Assembly (NCBI GenBank): GCA_036275935.1
Contig: DASUCS010000279.1
Location: 1-8,330, forward strand
Direction of reading: 5' to 3'
Source: DASUCS01 sp036275935
Lineage (GTDB): Bacteria > Actinomycetota > Acidimicrobiia > Acidimicrobiales > JACDCH01
DNA: 8,330 bases
The translations under genes were made by a program, and so were the position numbers. Shown one piece after another: positions 1 to 6,351 of this stretch. Within the stretch, counting starts at the first letter, position 1, and every line of letters begins with the position of its first letter. Below the pieces are notes generated by a model. That model was given only the letters and a program-made list of their open reading frames with translations. It searched no databases and was not told where the DNA came from.

Positions 1-672
1 ATCGAAGTCGTGCACGGCGTCGATCTCGTCGTCCCGCCCGCGACCGTCGTCGCGCTGCTCGGCCCCAACGGCGCGGGCAAGAGCACGTTGCTGAAGGTGG
101 CCAGCTGCCAGATGGCGCCAACGGAAGGTTGCGTGCACATCTCGGGCGTCCATGTGAACGGCGCATCGCCGGAAGCAATCGCACGGCTCGGCGTGTGCAC
201 GATCCCCGAAGGGCGCGGCATCTTCCCGAACCTGACCGTCGCCGAGAACCTCCGCATGATGACGTTCCGGGAGGGGGTCAACGCCGACGACGTCGAGGAA
301 CGAGCGCTGGCCCGCTTCCCCGCGCTCGCCGACAAGCGTCAGCGGATCGCGGGGACGTTGTCGGGCGGTGAGCAACAGATGGTGGCAATGGCGCGCGCCG
401 TCGCGACGGAGCCGACGCTGTTGCTGCTCGACGAGATCTCGATGGGGCTCGCGCCGCTGATCGTCTCCCAGATGTACGAGCTCGTCGCACATCTGGCCGA
501 GCAGGGATTCGCGCTGTTGATCGTCGAGCAGTTCGCGCACACGGCGCTGGGCGTCGCGGACTACGCCGCCGTGATGACGCACGGCGAGATCCAACTGTTG
601 GGGGAGGCGCGCGACGTGGCACCTGCGGTCGAGGACGCGTACTTCGGAGCAGCGGCAGAGGTGACCTCGTGA
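1..672 (+). CDS. LivF-like ABC transporter ATP-binding protein (5' end cut off by the window)
   Basis: This is an ATPase subunit of the branched-chain amino acid / amide uptake (HAAT) type of ABC transporter, powering a membrane permease from the cytoplasmic side. Counting the first visible codon as 1, the Walker A motif GPNGAGKST is at 21-29, the LivF-typical Q-loop region PEGRGIFPNLTV follows near 67-78, the ABC signature LSGGEQQ is at 120-126, and Walker B LLLLDE is at about 140-145. The H-loop position reads IVEQF, as in LivF proteins, which carry EQ there rather than a plain His motif. The frame is open to base 1 and the first residues align inside the usual LivF N-terminus, so about 10-15 residues lie upstream; the GTG at 10 is not the real start. 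The 223 visible residues fit a family length near 235-240. Substrate cannot be read from the ATPase. The gene ends in GTGA shared with the next start. Confidence 0.93.
   Translation: MEVVHGVDLVVPPATVVALLGPNGAGKSTLLKVASCQMAPTEGCVHISGVHVNGASPEAIARLGVCTIPEGRGIFPNLTVAENLRMMTFREGVNADDVEERALARFPALADKRQRIAGTLSGGEQQMVAMARAVATEPTLLLLDEISMGLAPLIVSQMYELVAHLAEQGFALLIVEQFAHTALGVADYAAVMTHGEIQLLGEARDVAPAVEDAYFGAAAEVTS
658..664 (+). promoter_or_regulatory. Strong Shine-Dalgarno site for the exported protein gene
   Basis: GAGGTGA lies inside the last codons of the livF-like gene and matches the 16S anti-Shine-Dalgarno sequence over seven bases. Its GAGG core ends 7 bases before the GTG at 669. It fixes that GTG as the start and shows that the downstream gene can recruit ribosomes itself besides being coupled to the upstream stop codon. 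Confidence 0.75.
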
Positions 673-2009
673 AGCGGCGGTGGCACTTCGTGGCGATGGG
701 TTCGGCGTCGATCGCACTCGCGATCGCCAATCCGTTCGGCGCCGCCCACGCCGACAGCCCTGATGGCGGTCCCAAGTTCGGGAGCTACACCATCACCGCG
801 ACCGCCCCCGGCTGGGAGATGTACGAGGACGAGCCGAGCGCGAACGCACACCCCGAGGGCGGTGTGCAAGCGCCCTACAGCACGTCCGCGCTGTCGACCG
901 GCGGCCTGGGCTACGGGCTGTCGAGCATCGCGTGGCCCGGCGCCACGGAGGCGAACGCGAACGGTGTCGCGGTGTTGCTCTTCCCCAAGTCGCTCGACGT
1001 CCCAGGCGGACCGAGCGTGCCCGTCCCTGATGCGGTCACCGCGCTCTTCCAGCAAGCAGCTCCCGCCGCCAGCTACCCCGTGCGAGCCGAGGCGCGCACC
1101 GGCACGCAGTCCCCGGACGCCTCCCTCGACGGCCAGGCCATGACCTTGAAGGCACACGCCGACGCGCTCCTCGCGAACGCGAGTGCCACGACGAAGGGTG
1201 CGACGGGTCAAGCAGGATTCAGCTTCGGCAACGCCGAGACGATCGCGTCGTCCGTGCTGAACGAGACGGCTGGACAAGCGTCGGCAGAGAGCAAGATCAC
1301 CAAGATCGACATCGGCGGCGTCATCAAGATCGACTCCGTCGTGAGCACGGCGACAGCATCGACCAGCGCGAGCGACTCGAGCTCGAGCGGCACGACGGTC
1401 GTGCAAGGCATGTCCATCGGTGGGCAAGCCGCGTACGTCGACGACGGAGGCGTGCACTTCGGATCGCAGGGCCAACCCGCCAACGCGGTCGTGAGCCAGA
1501 TCGCCAACAACGCGTTGAAGAACGGCGGGTTCTCGTTCTTCGTGTCGCAGCCGCAACAGGAGGTGGACGGGCCGACGTCCAGCTACACGGCCGGTTCGCT
1601 GTACGTCCTGTGGAAGCCGCCGGGCAACCCGAGCGAGAACTCGTTCGTGATCGCGCTCGGCGGCTCGCGGGTGTCGGTCACCGCGCAACCTGGATTCGAC
1701 ACCGCCTCGACTCCGGTGGTGTCGACGCCGTCGTCGTTCGTGTCGACGCCGGCCGTGTCACCTTCACGTCGCTCCGGCAATGGGGGCATCGCGTCGTCGC
1801 CGGCGACGTCTGCGAGCCCGTCGGTCGCGGCAACGAAGCCGAAGGCCGCCGCGGTGAAGTCGAGCCCGATCGCAGCCACCTTCAACGGTCTCGGCGGTCA
1901 GGCGATGCTCGGCGTGCTCGGCGCCGGGTTGCTGTTCTTCGGATTCCGGCGCGTCGCCGATGACATCGTCGACCGCGCCCCCACCATCTGTCCGCTCGAC
2001 TCCACGTGA
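669..2009 (+). CDS. Exported, C-terminally membrane-anchored Ala/Ser/Thr-rich protein of unknown function
   Basis: I do not recognise a named family. The 446-residue product has a clear signal peptide: basic MKRR, a hydrophobic stretch to about residue 26, and an AHA cleavage site after residue 28. The body (about 29-340) is rich in Ala, Ser, Gly and Thr with no cysteine that I see, and contains alternating hydrophobic/polar stretches such as KIDIGGVIKIDSVV, which suggest a beta-rich extracellular fold. Residues about 345-400 form a Pro/Ser/Thr/Ala linker with three STP units (347-349, 352-354, 359-361). One hydrophobic helix follows (about 409-426), then an RR and a short tail. The likely topology is a large outside domain on a stalk, one membrane span, and about 20 residues inside; there is no LPXTG signal. 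The GTG start overlaps the livF-like stop by 4 bases and has a strong ribosome site. A surface or substrate-capturing partner of the ABC transporter is possible but is inferred only from coupling. Confidence 0.85.
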   Translation: MKRRWHFVAMGSASIALAIANPFGAAHADSPDGGPKFGSYTITATAPGWEMYEDEPSANAHPEGGVQAPYSTSALSTGGLGYGLSSIAWPGATEANANGVAVLLFPKSLDVPGGPSVPVPDAVTALFQQAAPAASYPVRAEARTGTQSPDASLDGQAMTLKAHADALLANASATTKGATGQAGFSFGNAETIASSVLNETAGQASAESKITKIDIGGVIKIDSVVSTATASTSASDSSSSGTTVVQGMSIGGQAAYVDDGGVHFGSQGQPANAVVSQIANNALKNGGFSFFVSQPQQEVDGPTSSYTAGSLYVLWKPPGNPSENSFVIALGGSRVSVTAQPGFDTASTPVVSTPSSFVSTPAVSPSRRSGNGGIASSPATSASPSVAATKPKAAAVKSSPIAATFNGLGGQAMLGVLGAGLLFFGFRRVADDIVDRAPTICPLDST

Positions 2010-2022
2010 GGCATGCGTCGCG

Positions 2023-2580
2023 ATGACTGATCTCTCCCTGCAACCGGCCGACACCGCGTCACCGATCGAGCACACGTCCGACGTGTCGCTGTCCGATCGG
2101 CTGACGGCGCTGCGCCGGCGGACGAAGTTCGTGGTGACCGACCGGACGCTGCTCACGGTCGGTTCGATCCTGATGCCGCTCGGTGCGGTGCTCGTGCTGT
2201 TGGCGTGGTACGGCTCGGCACACACGACACGCTTGTTCGAGCAGATCCCCTACCTGATCTCCGGCGGGCTCATGGGTGTGGTCCTCGTGATCGCCGGCGG
2301 GTTCTGCTACTTCGGGTACTTCCTCGCCCGCATGCTCGCGACGTCGCGCGAGATGCTCGACGCGATGCTGCGGCTCGAAGAACGACTCGAGGCGGTGGGC
2401 ACCGCCCAAGCGTCGACGCCGACCATCGCCCGCACCGCGACGTTCGTCGCGACGAAGTCCGGGACGATGTTCCACCGTCCCGACTGTCCGACGGTTGCGA
2501 CCAAGGCCGCGGCCGAGCTTCGCGCGGTCCGCTCCCCCGGCTCCTTGACCCCCTGCCGCATCTGCAACCCCGAGCTCTGA
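2023..2580 (+). CDS. Two-helix membrane protein with C-terminal His/Cys zinc-type motif
   Basis: The 185-residue product has a polar N-terminal segment (1-40), two hydrophobic helices (about 43-63 and 75-103), a charged helical stretch likely to form a short coiled coil (about 106-126), and a C-terminal mini-domain with FHRPDC (150-155) and TPCRIC (176-181). His151, Cys155, Cys178 and Cys181 would make a four-ligand metal site; this HxxxC...CxxC pattern resembles the small Ada-like zinc domains found at the ends of various bacterial proteins. The likely topology places both termini in the cytoplasm. I chose ATG 2023, 13 bases after the previous stop with TGAGG at 2007-2011, over the in-frame ATG at 1960, which would overlap the upstream gene by 50 bases and add a low-complexity leader. 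The ATG at 2013 meets a stop after five codons. Function is unknown; the gene probably shares a transcript with the two before it. Confidence 0.85.
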   Translation: MTDLSLQPADTASPIEHTSDVSLSDRLTALRRRTKFVVTDRTLLTVGSILMPLGAVLVLLAWYGSAHTTRLFEQIPYLISGGLMGVVLVIAGGFCYFGYFLARMLATSREMLDAMLRLEERLEAVGTAQASTPTIARTATFVATKSGTMFHRPDCPTVATKAAAELRAVRSPGSLTPCRICNPEL

Positions 2581-2583
2581 GGC

Positions 2584-2631
2584 AAATCCTGTGCATACAG
2601 ACACAGAAATGTGTCCCTGTGCACAGGATTT
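2584..2631. terminator. Long hairpin between converging genes, probable bidirectional terminator
   Basis: Two perfect 12-base arms, AAATCCTGTGCA (2584-2595) and TGCACAGGATTT (2620-2631), enclose a second stem, GACACA (2600-2605) with TGTGTC (2610-2615), capped by GAAA. The 3-base A run on one side and T run on the other give a short U tract in either direction. The element starts 4 bases after the stop of the zinc-motif protein and ends 8 bases before the helD stop, filling the gap between convergent genes. It is clearly AT-richer than its surroundings. The U tracts are short, so termination efficiency is uncertain; it may also be a copy of a dispersed palindromic repeat. Confidence 0.75.
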
Positions 2632-2639
2632 CGTGAGAG

Positions 2640-4769
2640 CTACTCGCGGAGGCAGTCCGGGAGCGCGCGGGCGTGGACGAGGGCGAGGCGCTTCGTCGAA
2701 CGGGTGAGCGCGACGTAGAGCGCGCGCAGCCCTTGCGCCTCCTCGTCGACGATCGCCGCCGGCTCGACCACCACGGTCGCGTCGAGCTCGAGGCCTTTGC
2801 TCAGTGAGATCGGGACGATCGTCACCCGCTCGTCGAGTCCGTGCCGGCTCGCCAGCCCGAAGCTCATGCCCGCAGCGGTGAGTCCGCCCGCGACCGCATC
2901 GACCAGCGACGTCGGGACGATCACGCCGACGTTGCCCGTCCCGACCTCGTCGACCTCGACCTGCGTCGCATCCGCCACCGCTGCCGCGAGGGCGTCGATC
3001 GACTCGGCGTGCACGAGCCGCGGCGGCTGCCCGGCCTGACGTATCGATCGAGGCGGCGCGAGATCCGGCGCCGCGACGCGCAGCACGCGCGACGCGAGCT
3101 CCATGTTCGGCGCGGGGATGCGGTAGCCGATCGTGAGCTCTGCCCGTCGCGCGGGACGGCGATCAGGGAGCAACGACAGAATCTCGTCCCAGCTGGCGTG
3201 CGCCCATGCACCGGTCGCCTGCGCGATGTCACCGACGATCGTCATCGATCCGTTCAGCGAACGCCGCGCCAGCATGCGCAGCTGCATCGGCGACAGATCC
3301 TGGGCCTCGTCGACGACGATGTGCCCGTACGTACGAACCTCGTCGTCCTCGGCAGCGCGACCCTTGCGGCGCGGGCGCGGGCCGAGAAGCGCGCGCGCCT
3401 CGTCGAGCAGCGGCACGTCATCCGACGTGAACGCGATCTCCTCGAACGACGTCGAACGCGAGCGGTACAGCGCCTCGACCTCGGACTCGTTCAGGCGAGA
3501 ACCCGCCGCAGACCGCAGCAGCGCTCGCGAACCGAACAGATCATGCAAGAGCTGCGACGGCGTGAGCACGGGCCACATCCAGTCGAGCGCCTCGCGCACC
3601 GGCTGCGCGTGCCGCAGCCGATCACGAACGTCCGACGATGTCGCCTCGAGTCGACTCGAGCGCGCCAGCGCATCGAACACCCCCTGCTCGACGAACCGCC
3701 GCCCGCCGTTGTGCGTGCGGGCGCGACGCCGAGCGTCGGCAACGATCGCCGTGCTGTCGTCGACGGAGAGCCGCAACGTCTCGACGCCGTACCCGACGTG
3801 CAGGTCCTGGCGAAGCGGCCGGCGCCGATCGCGCACCGCGTTCACGAGCAGCTTGGCCATGCGCAGGTCGCCCTTGATCCGGGCGGTGACCGGGCGGTCG
3901 TTCCCCTGGATGCTCACGGTGTCCGCGAGCAGGTCGGCGAGCACGACCAGCTCGACCCCGGCCTCGCCGAGCGACGGCAGCACCTGTTCGATGTAGCCGA
4001 GGAACAGTCGGTTCGGGCCGACGACCAGTACGCCCTGACCTTCGAGCGGGAAGCGGTGCGTGTAGAGCAGATACGCGGCACGGTGCAGCGCCACGACGGT
4101 CTTGCCGGTGCCAGGGCCTCCTTGCACCACGAGCACACCCGGCAGCTCGGCACGGATGATCTCGTCCTGCTCGCCTTGGATCGTCGCGACGATGTCGGTG
4201 AGGCGCCCGGTGCGCGCGGTTTCCAGCGACGCGATCAGCGACTGCTGACCGCTGACCTCCACGCCGCCCTTGCCGTTGAGCGGCGTGCCATCGGGTGCGG
4301 CGCCGAAGCGTTCCGCGGCGTCACCGAAGAACTCGTCTTCGATCCCGAGCAGCTGGCGGCCGCGGGCGGCGAAGTGACGGCGCCGCTCGAGTCCCATCGG
4401 CGCGCGGCCCGTCGCCCGGTAGAACGGCTCGGCGACCGGTGCGCGCCAGTCGACGACCACAGGCTCCTGGCCTTCGTCGGCAACCGCAAGGCGACCGATG
4501 TAGAAGGTGTCGCCGCGCTCCTGCTGCGGTTGCGGCGCGCGGTCGATGCGGCCGAACACCAGTGACGCGTCGCCGAGCTCGAGGTCACGGAGCCGCCCGA
4601 CGATCGTGTCCCAGATGACGTCACGCTCGAAGCGCGCCTGCTCCGTGCCACCCCGCCCCACCTCGACCATCGACCCGAGACTCGCAGCGCGGCGACGAGC
4701 TGCCTCAAGGCACTCGTACGCATAATCGACGTACGCCTGCTCTGACTCGAGATCGGGGTGAAGGGCCAA
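2640..4769 (-). CDS. helD: HelD-type UvrD-like superfamily 1 helicase / RNA polymerase recycling factor
   Basis: HelD proteins bind RNA polymerase and use ATP to release stalled or post-termination complexes from nucleic acid; some actinobacterial members (HelR) protect against rifamycins. From the TTG start the product is 709 residues, close to the family's roughly 700-770. An N-terminal helical segment (HPDLESEQAYVDYAYECLEA) is followed by the HelD-typical DWRAP (107-111) with FY at 116-117. Next come Walker A GGPGTGKT (217-224), Walker B DEAQD (487-491), GDIAQ (513-517), a late KGLELD, and VALTRS (686-691). All main helicase motifs are intact. I prefer TTG at 4769: it begins just before the conserved HPDL segment, AAGGA lies 11 bases upstream, and a -10-like TAGGAT would fall inside the coding region if GTG at 4820 were used. 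The GTG start (726 aa) remains possible. Whether this copy acts in rifamycin resistance cannot be told here. Confidence 0.92.
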   Translation of the reverse strand: MALHPDLESEQAYVDYAYECLEAARRRAASLGSMVEVGRGGTEQARFERDVIWDTIVGRLRDLELGDASLVFGRIDRAPQPQQERGDTFYIGRLAVADEGQEPVVVDWRAPVAEPFYRATGRAPMGLERRRHFAARGRQLLGIEDEFFGDAAERFGAAPDGTPLNGKGGVEVSGQQSLIASLETARTGRLTDIVATIQGEQDEIIRAELPGVLVVQGGPGTGKTVVALHRAAYLLYTHRFPLEGQGVLVVGPNRLFLGYIEQVLPSLGEAGVELVVLADLLADTVSIQGNDRPVTARIKGDLRMAKLLVNAVRDRRRPLRQDLHVGYGVETLRLSVDDSTAIVADARRRARTHNGGRRFVEQGVFDALARSSRLEATSSDVRDRLRHAQPVREALDWMWPVLTPSQLLHDLFGSRALLRSAAGSRLNESEVEALYRSRSTSFEEIAFTSDDVPLLDEARALLGPRPRRKGRAAEDDEVRTYGHIVVDEAQDLSPMQLRMLARRSLNGSMTIVGDIAQATGAWAHASWDEILSLLPDRRPARRAELTIGYRIPAPNMELASRVLRVAAPDLAPPRSIRQAGQPPRLVHAESIDALAAAVADATQVEVDEVGTGNVGVIVPTSLVDAVAGGLTAAGMSFGLASRHGLDERVTIVPISLSKGLELDATVVVEPAAIVDEEAQGLRALYVALTRSTKRLALVHARALPDCLRE

Positions 4770-4801
4770 GCGGTCCGCGGTCCTTGTCCGGGGAACAGAC
4801 C

Positions 4802-4807
4802 ATCCTA
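4802..4807 (-). promoter_or_regulatory. Candidate -10 element for helD
   Basis: On the minus strand this reads TAGGAT, matching the TAnnnT form of actinobacterial housekeeping -10 boxes. It lies about 32 bases upstream of the TTG start of helD, in the gap after the His-rich gene. No convincing -35 hexamer is visible at 16-18 bases upstream; TTGCTG occurs at about 20 bases. It suggests helD can be transcribed independently of the His-rich gene. Confidence 0.4.
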
Positions 4808-4862
4808 CCGGCCCCGCCACCGCTGGCCAGCAACCCTCTGCCGCGCGACCGCGGCATCCGCG

Positions 4863-5279
4863 TCAGTGGAAGATGTGCCCGATGTCGTGATGCTGCGGAT
4901 CGTCGTGCGCGGCGTGCTGCGGATCGTGCGCGGGGTCGTGGTGCAGGCTCTCGTGCAGCGTGTGGTGCTCGTCGCCGCCGAAGCCCAGCCCCAACGAGTT
5001 GTGGATCGAGTCGTGCAGACCGTCGAGGCCGTGCAACGTGTTCTCGCCGTTGAAGTCGTGGTCGAAATGACCGATCTCCACGTGACCGCCGAGGGCCGCC
5101 GCCGACGCGGCGTGGGCGTCGAGGTGGTCGAACAGTCCGTGCCCCGCATGGTCCGTGAGGTGCGTTTCGGCGCCCAGCCCGACCTCGTGGGGCTCCGCGT
5201 GGTGTGCGCCGGCGCCGAACTCGTGATCGTGATCATGATCGTGATCGGGGTGACCGTGACCGGAGATGTCCACTCGCAT
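4863..5279 (-). CDS. Small histidine/aspartate-rich protein, probable metal binder
   Basis: The 138-residue product contains 32 His and 18 Asp by my count, no Cys, no Lys and one Arg, so it is strongly acidic. Near the N-terminus is the run HGHPDHDHDHDHE (8-20). The middle and C-terminal parts alternate His pairs with Gly, Leu, Asp and Phe, for example GLDGLHDSIHN and DEHHTLHESLHHDP, and the protein ends in HDIGHIFH. There is no signal peptide or membrane helix, so a cytoplasmic location is likely. Such composition is typical of nickel, zinc, cobalt or copper storage/buffering proteins and of His-rich tails of metallochaperones, but I recognise no specific family. I chose ATG 5279, with AAGGGA 11 bases upstream, because the 50 codons before it lack His and run into the divergent patatin gene. 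The opposite frame is open too but is Val-rich, as expected of an antisense of His codons. Confidence 0.7.
   Translation of the reverse strand: MRVDISGHGHPDHDHDHDHEFGAGAHHAEPHEVGLGAETHLTDHAGHGLFDHLDAHAASAAALGGHVEIGHFDHDFNGENTLHGLDGLHDSIHNSLGLGFGGDEHHTLHESLHHDPAHDPQHAAHDDPQHHDIGHIFH
5223..5246. repeat. Four tandem 6-base units (GTGATC type) inside the His-rich gene
   Basis: Four consecutive hexamers, GTGATC, GTGATC, ATGATC and GTGATC, encode the His-Asp dipeptide run on the minus strand. Because the unit is a multiple of three, gain or loss of a unit would lengthen or shorten the His-Asp tract without breaking the frame. Confidence 0.7.
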
Positions 5280-5313
5280 GACCGCAATGGTCCCTTGCTT
5301 CGGCGGCGGTGTC

Positions 5314-5333
5314 CAGAGTTCGACCAAAGTCTG
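5314..5333. promoter_or_regulatory. Imperfect palindrome in the divergent intergenic region, possible operator
   Basis: CAGAGTTCGACCAAAGTCTG pairs with its own reverse complement at 7 of 10 positions per half, with perfect CAGA/TCTG ends. It lies between the divergent starts of the His-rich gene (5279) and the patatin-like gene (5373), where a shared regulator could act, and in the least G+C-rich part of that 93-base gap. No clear -10/-35 pair is visible on either strand there, so the regulatory role is a suggestion only. Confidence 0.25.
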
Positions 5334-5372
5334 AATTACCGCCGATGGCGACGCGGCCGCGAGCATGGATCC

Positions 5373-6335
5373 GTGGGATCGATAGGCCTCGTTCTCGGGG
5401 CCGGGGGAGTTGTCGGTGGCGCCTACCACGCCGGCGCGTTGGCCGCCCTCGCCGAAGCAGCCGGTTGGGATGCCCGCGACGCCGACGTCATCGTCGGCAC
5501 GTCCGCGGGGTCGATCGCTGGCGCGTCGTTGCGCGCCGGGTTGTCGGGCGCCGACCAGTTCGCACGCGCCACGAGCGGCGAGCTCTCCGCCGAAGGTGCG
5601 CGCATCCTCGGCGACCTCGCCCCGATCACCGAGATCCCGTCCCGTCCGCCCTTCCCGCGCGGCCTCCCCCTGCCTGCGTCACCGCAACTCGCCGCCACCG
5701 CGCTGCTGCCACCATGGCGGGCTCGTCCGCACGCCGCGCTCGCCGGGCTGCTCCCGGCCGGCAGCGTGCCGACGGCGCCGATCGGTGATCGCGTCCGCTC
5801 TCTGCTCAGCAGCGGCTGGCCCACGCGTTCCCTTTGGGTGTGCGCCCTTCGATTGCGCGATGGCCAGCGCGTCGTGTTCGGGCGCGACGACGTCGAGCCG
5901 CACGACGTGGGGACCGCGATCGAGGCGTCGTGCGCGATCCCCGGTTACCTGCAACCCGTCGACATCGACGGCGAGACCTACGTCGACGGCGGCGCGCATT
6001 CGCCGAGCAACGCCGACGTCCTCGCTGGCCTCGAACTGGATCTTGCGATCGTGATCTCCACCATGTCCGCTCCGTGGACCGCGCTACGGCCGTCACCGAA
6101 CATCGGCAGCCGCGCGTTGGCATCGTGGGTGCTCGAACGCGAAGTGCGCGCCATCCGCGCGAGCGGCACACCGGTGCTCGTGCTCGAGCCCACCGCTGAA
6201 GACCTCGCGGTGATGGGCAACAACGCGATGGACCCCGACAAGCGGTCGGTTGTCGCGCAACAAGCACGGAGCACCACCGTGCAGCGGCTGGCTCACCCCG
6301 CCGCCGCCGACCTCGTCGCGCGCCTCGCGGCGTGA
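5373..6335 (+). CDS. Patatin-like phospholipase / lipid acyl hydrolase
   Basis: The 320-residue product is a patatin-fold serine hydrolase that would cleave acyl chains from membrane or storage lipids using a Ser-Asp dyad. The glycine-rich oxyanion loop GAGGVVGGAYHAG is at 9-21, the nucleophile elbow GTSAGS at 42-47 makes Ser44 the nucleophile, and DGG at 205-207 supplies Asp205. The length suits single-domain bacterial members, and no signal peptide or membrane helix is seen, so it is probably cytoplasmic or peripheral. GTG 5373 is chosen because it sits just before the conserved loop and no better in-frame start exists in the gap; the ribosome site is poor (GGA only 3 bases away), so the start is less certain than the family. 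hemE begins 16 bases after the stop, suggesting a shared transcript. The exact lipid substrate cannot be read from the sequence. Confidence 0.9.
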   Translation: MGSIGLVLGAGGVVGGAYHAGALAALAEAAGWDARDADVIVGTSAGSIAGASLRAGLSGADQFARATSGELSAEGARILGDLAPITEIPSRPPFPRGLPLPASPQLAATALLPPWRARPHAALAGLLPAGSVPTAPIGDRVRSLLSSGWPTRSLWVCALRLRDGQRVVFGRDDVEPHDVGTAIEASCAIPGYLQPVDIDGETYVDGGAHSPSNADVLAGLELDLAIVISTMSAPWTALRPSPNIGSRALASWVLEREVRAIRASGTPVLVLEPTAEDLAVMGNNAMDPDKRSVVAQQARSTTVQRLAHPAAADLVARLAA

Positions 6336-6351
6336 GCGACCCCAGCGCCGC

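Noticed and set aside
561..1688. Minus-strand open frame (375 codons) opposite the exported protein gene
   Set aside because: The plus-strand gene has a strong ribosome site, a signal peptide and a membrane anchor; the minus frame is Arg-rich and featureless.
1960..2022. Earlier ATG for the two-helix zinc-motif protein
   Set aside because: It would overlap the preceding gene by 50 bases and add a Pro/Ser/Thr-rich leader; ATG 2023 gives normal operon spacing.
2205..2636. Alternative plus-strand open frame through the zinc-motif gene and terminator
   Set aside because: It is Arg/His-rich and reads through the hairpin; the overlapping frame has membrane helices and a metal motif.
2841..4565. 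Long plus-strand open frame (574 codons) antisense to helD
   Set aside because: Arg-rich, low-complexity translation without any recognisable motif; it is the usual antisense shadow of a high-G+C gene whose true frame carries every helicase motif.
4758..5372. Plus-strand in-frame extension upstream of the patatin-like gene
   Set aside because: It would add about 205 residues, mostly the Val-rich antisense of the His-rich protein and the start of helD. The patatin domain starts right after GTG 5373.
5280..5429. Longer form of the His-rich protein with 50 more N-terminal residues
   Set aside because: The extra part lacks the His/Asp composition and would overlap the start of the divergent patatin-like gene; ATG 5279 has a plausible ribosome site.
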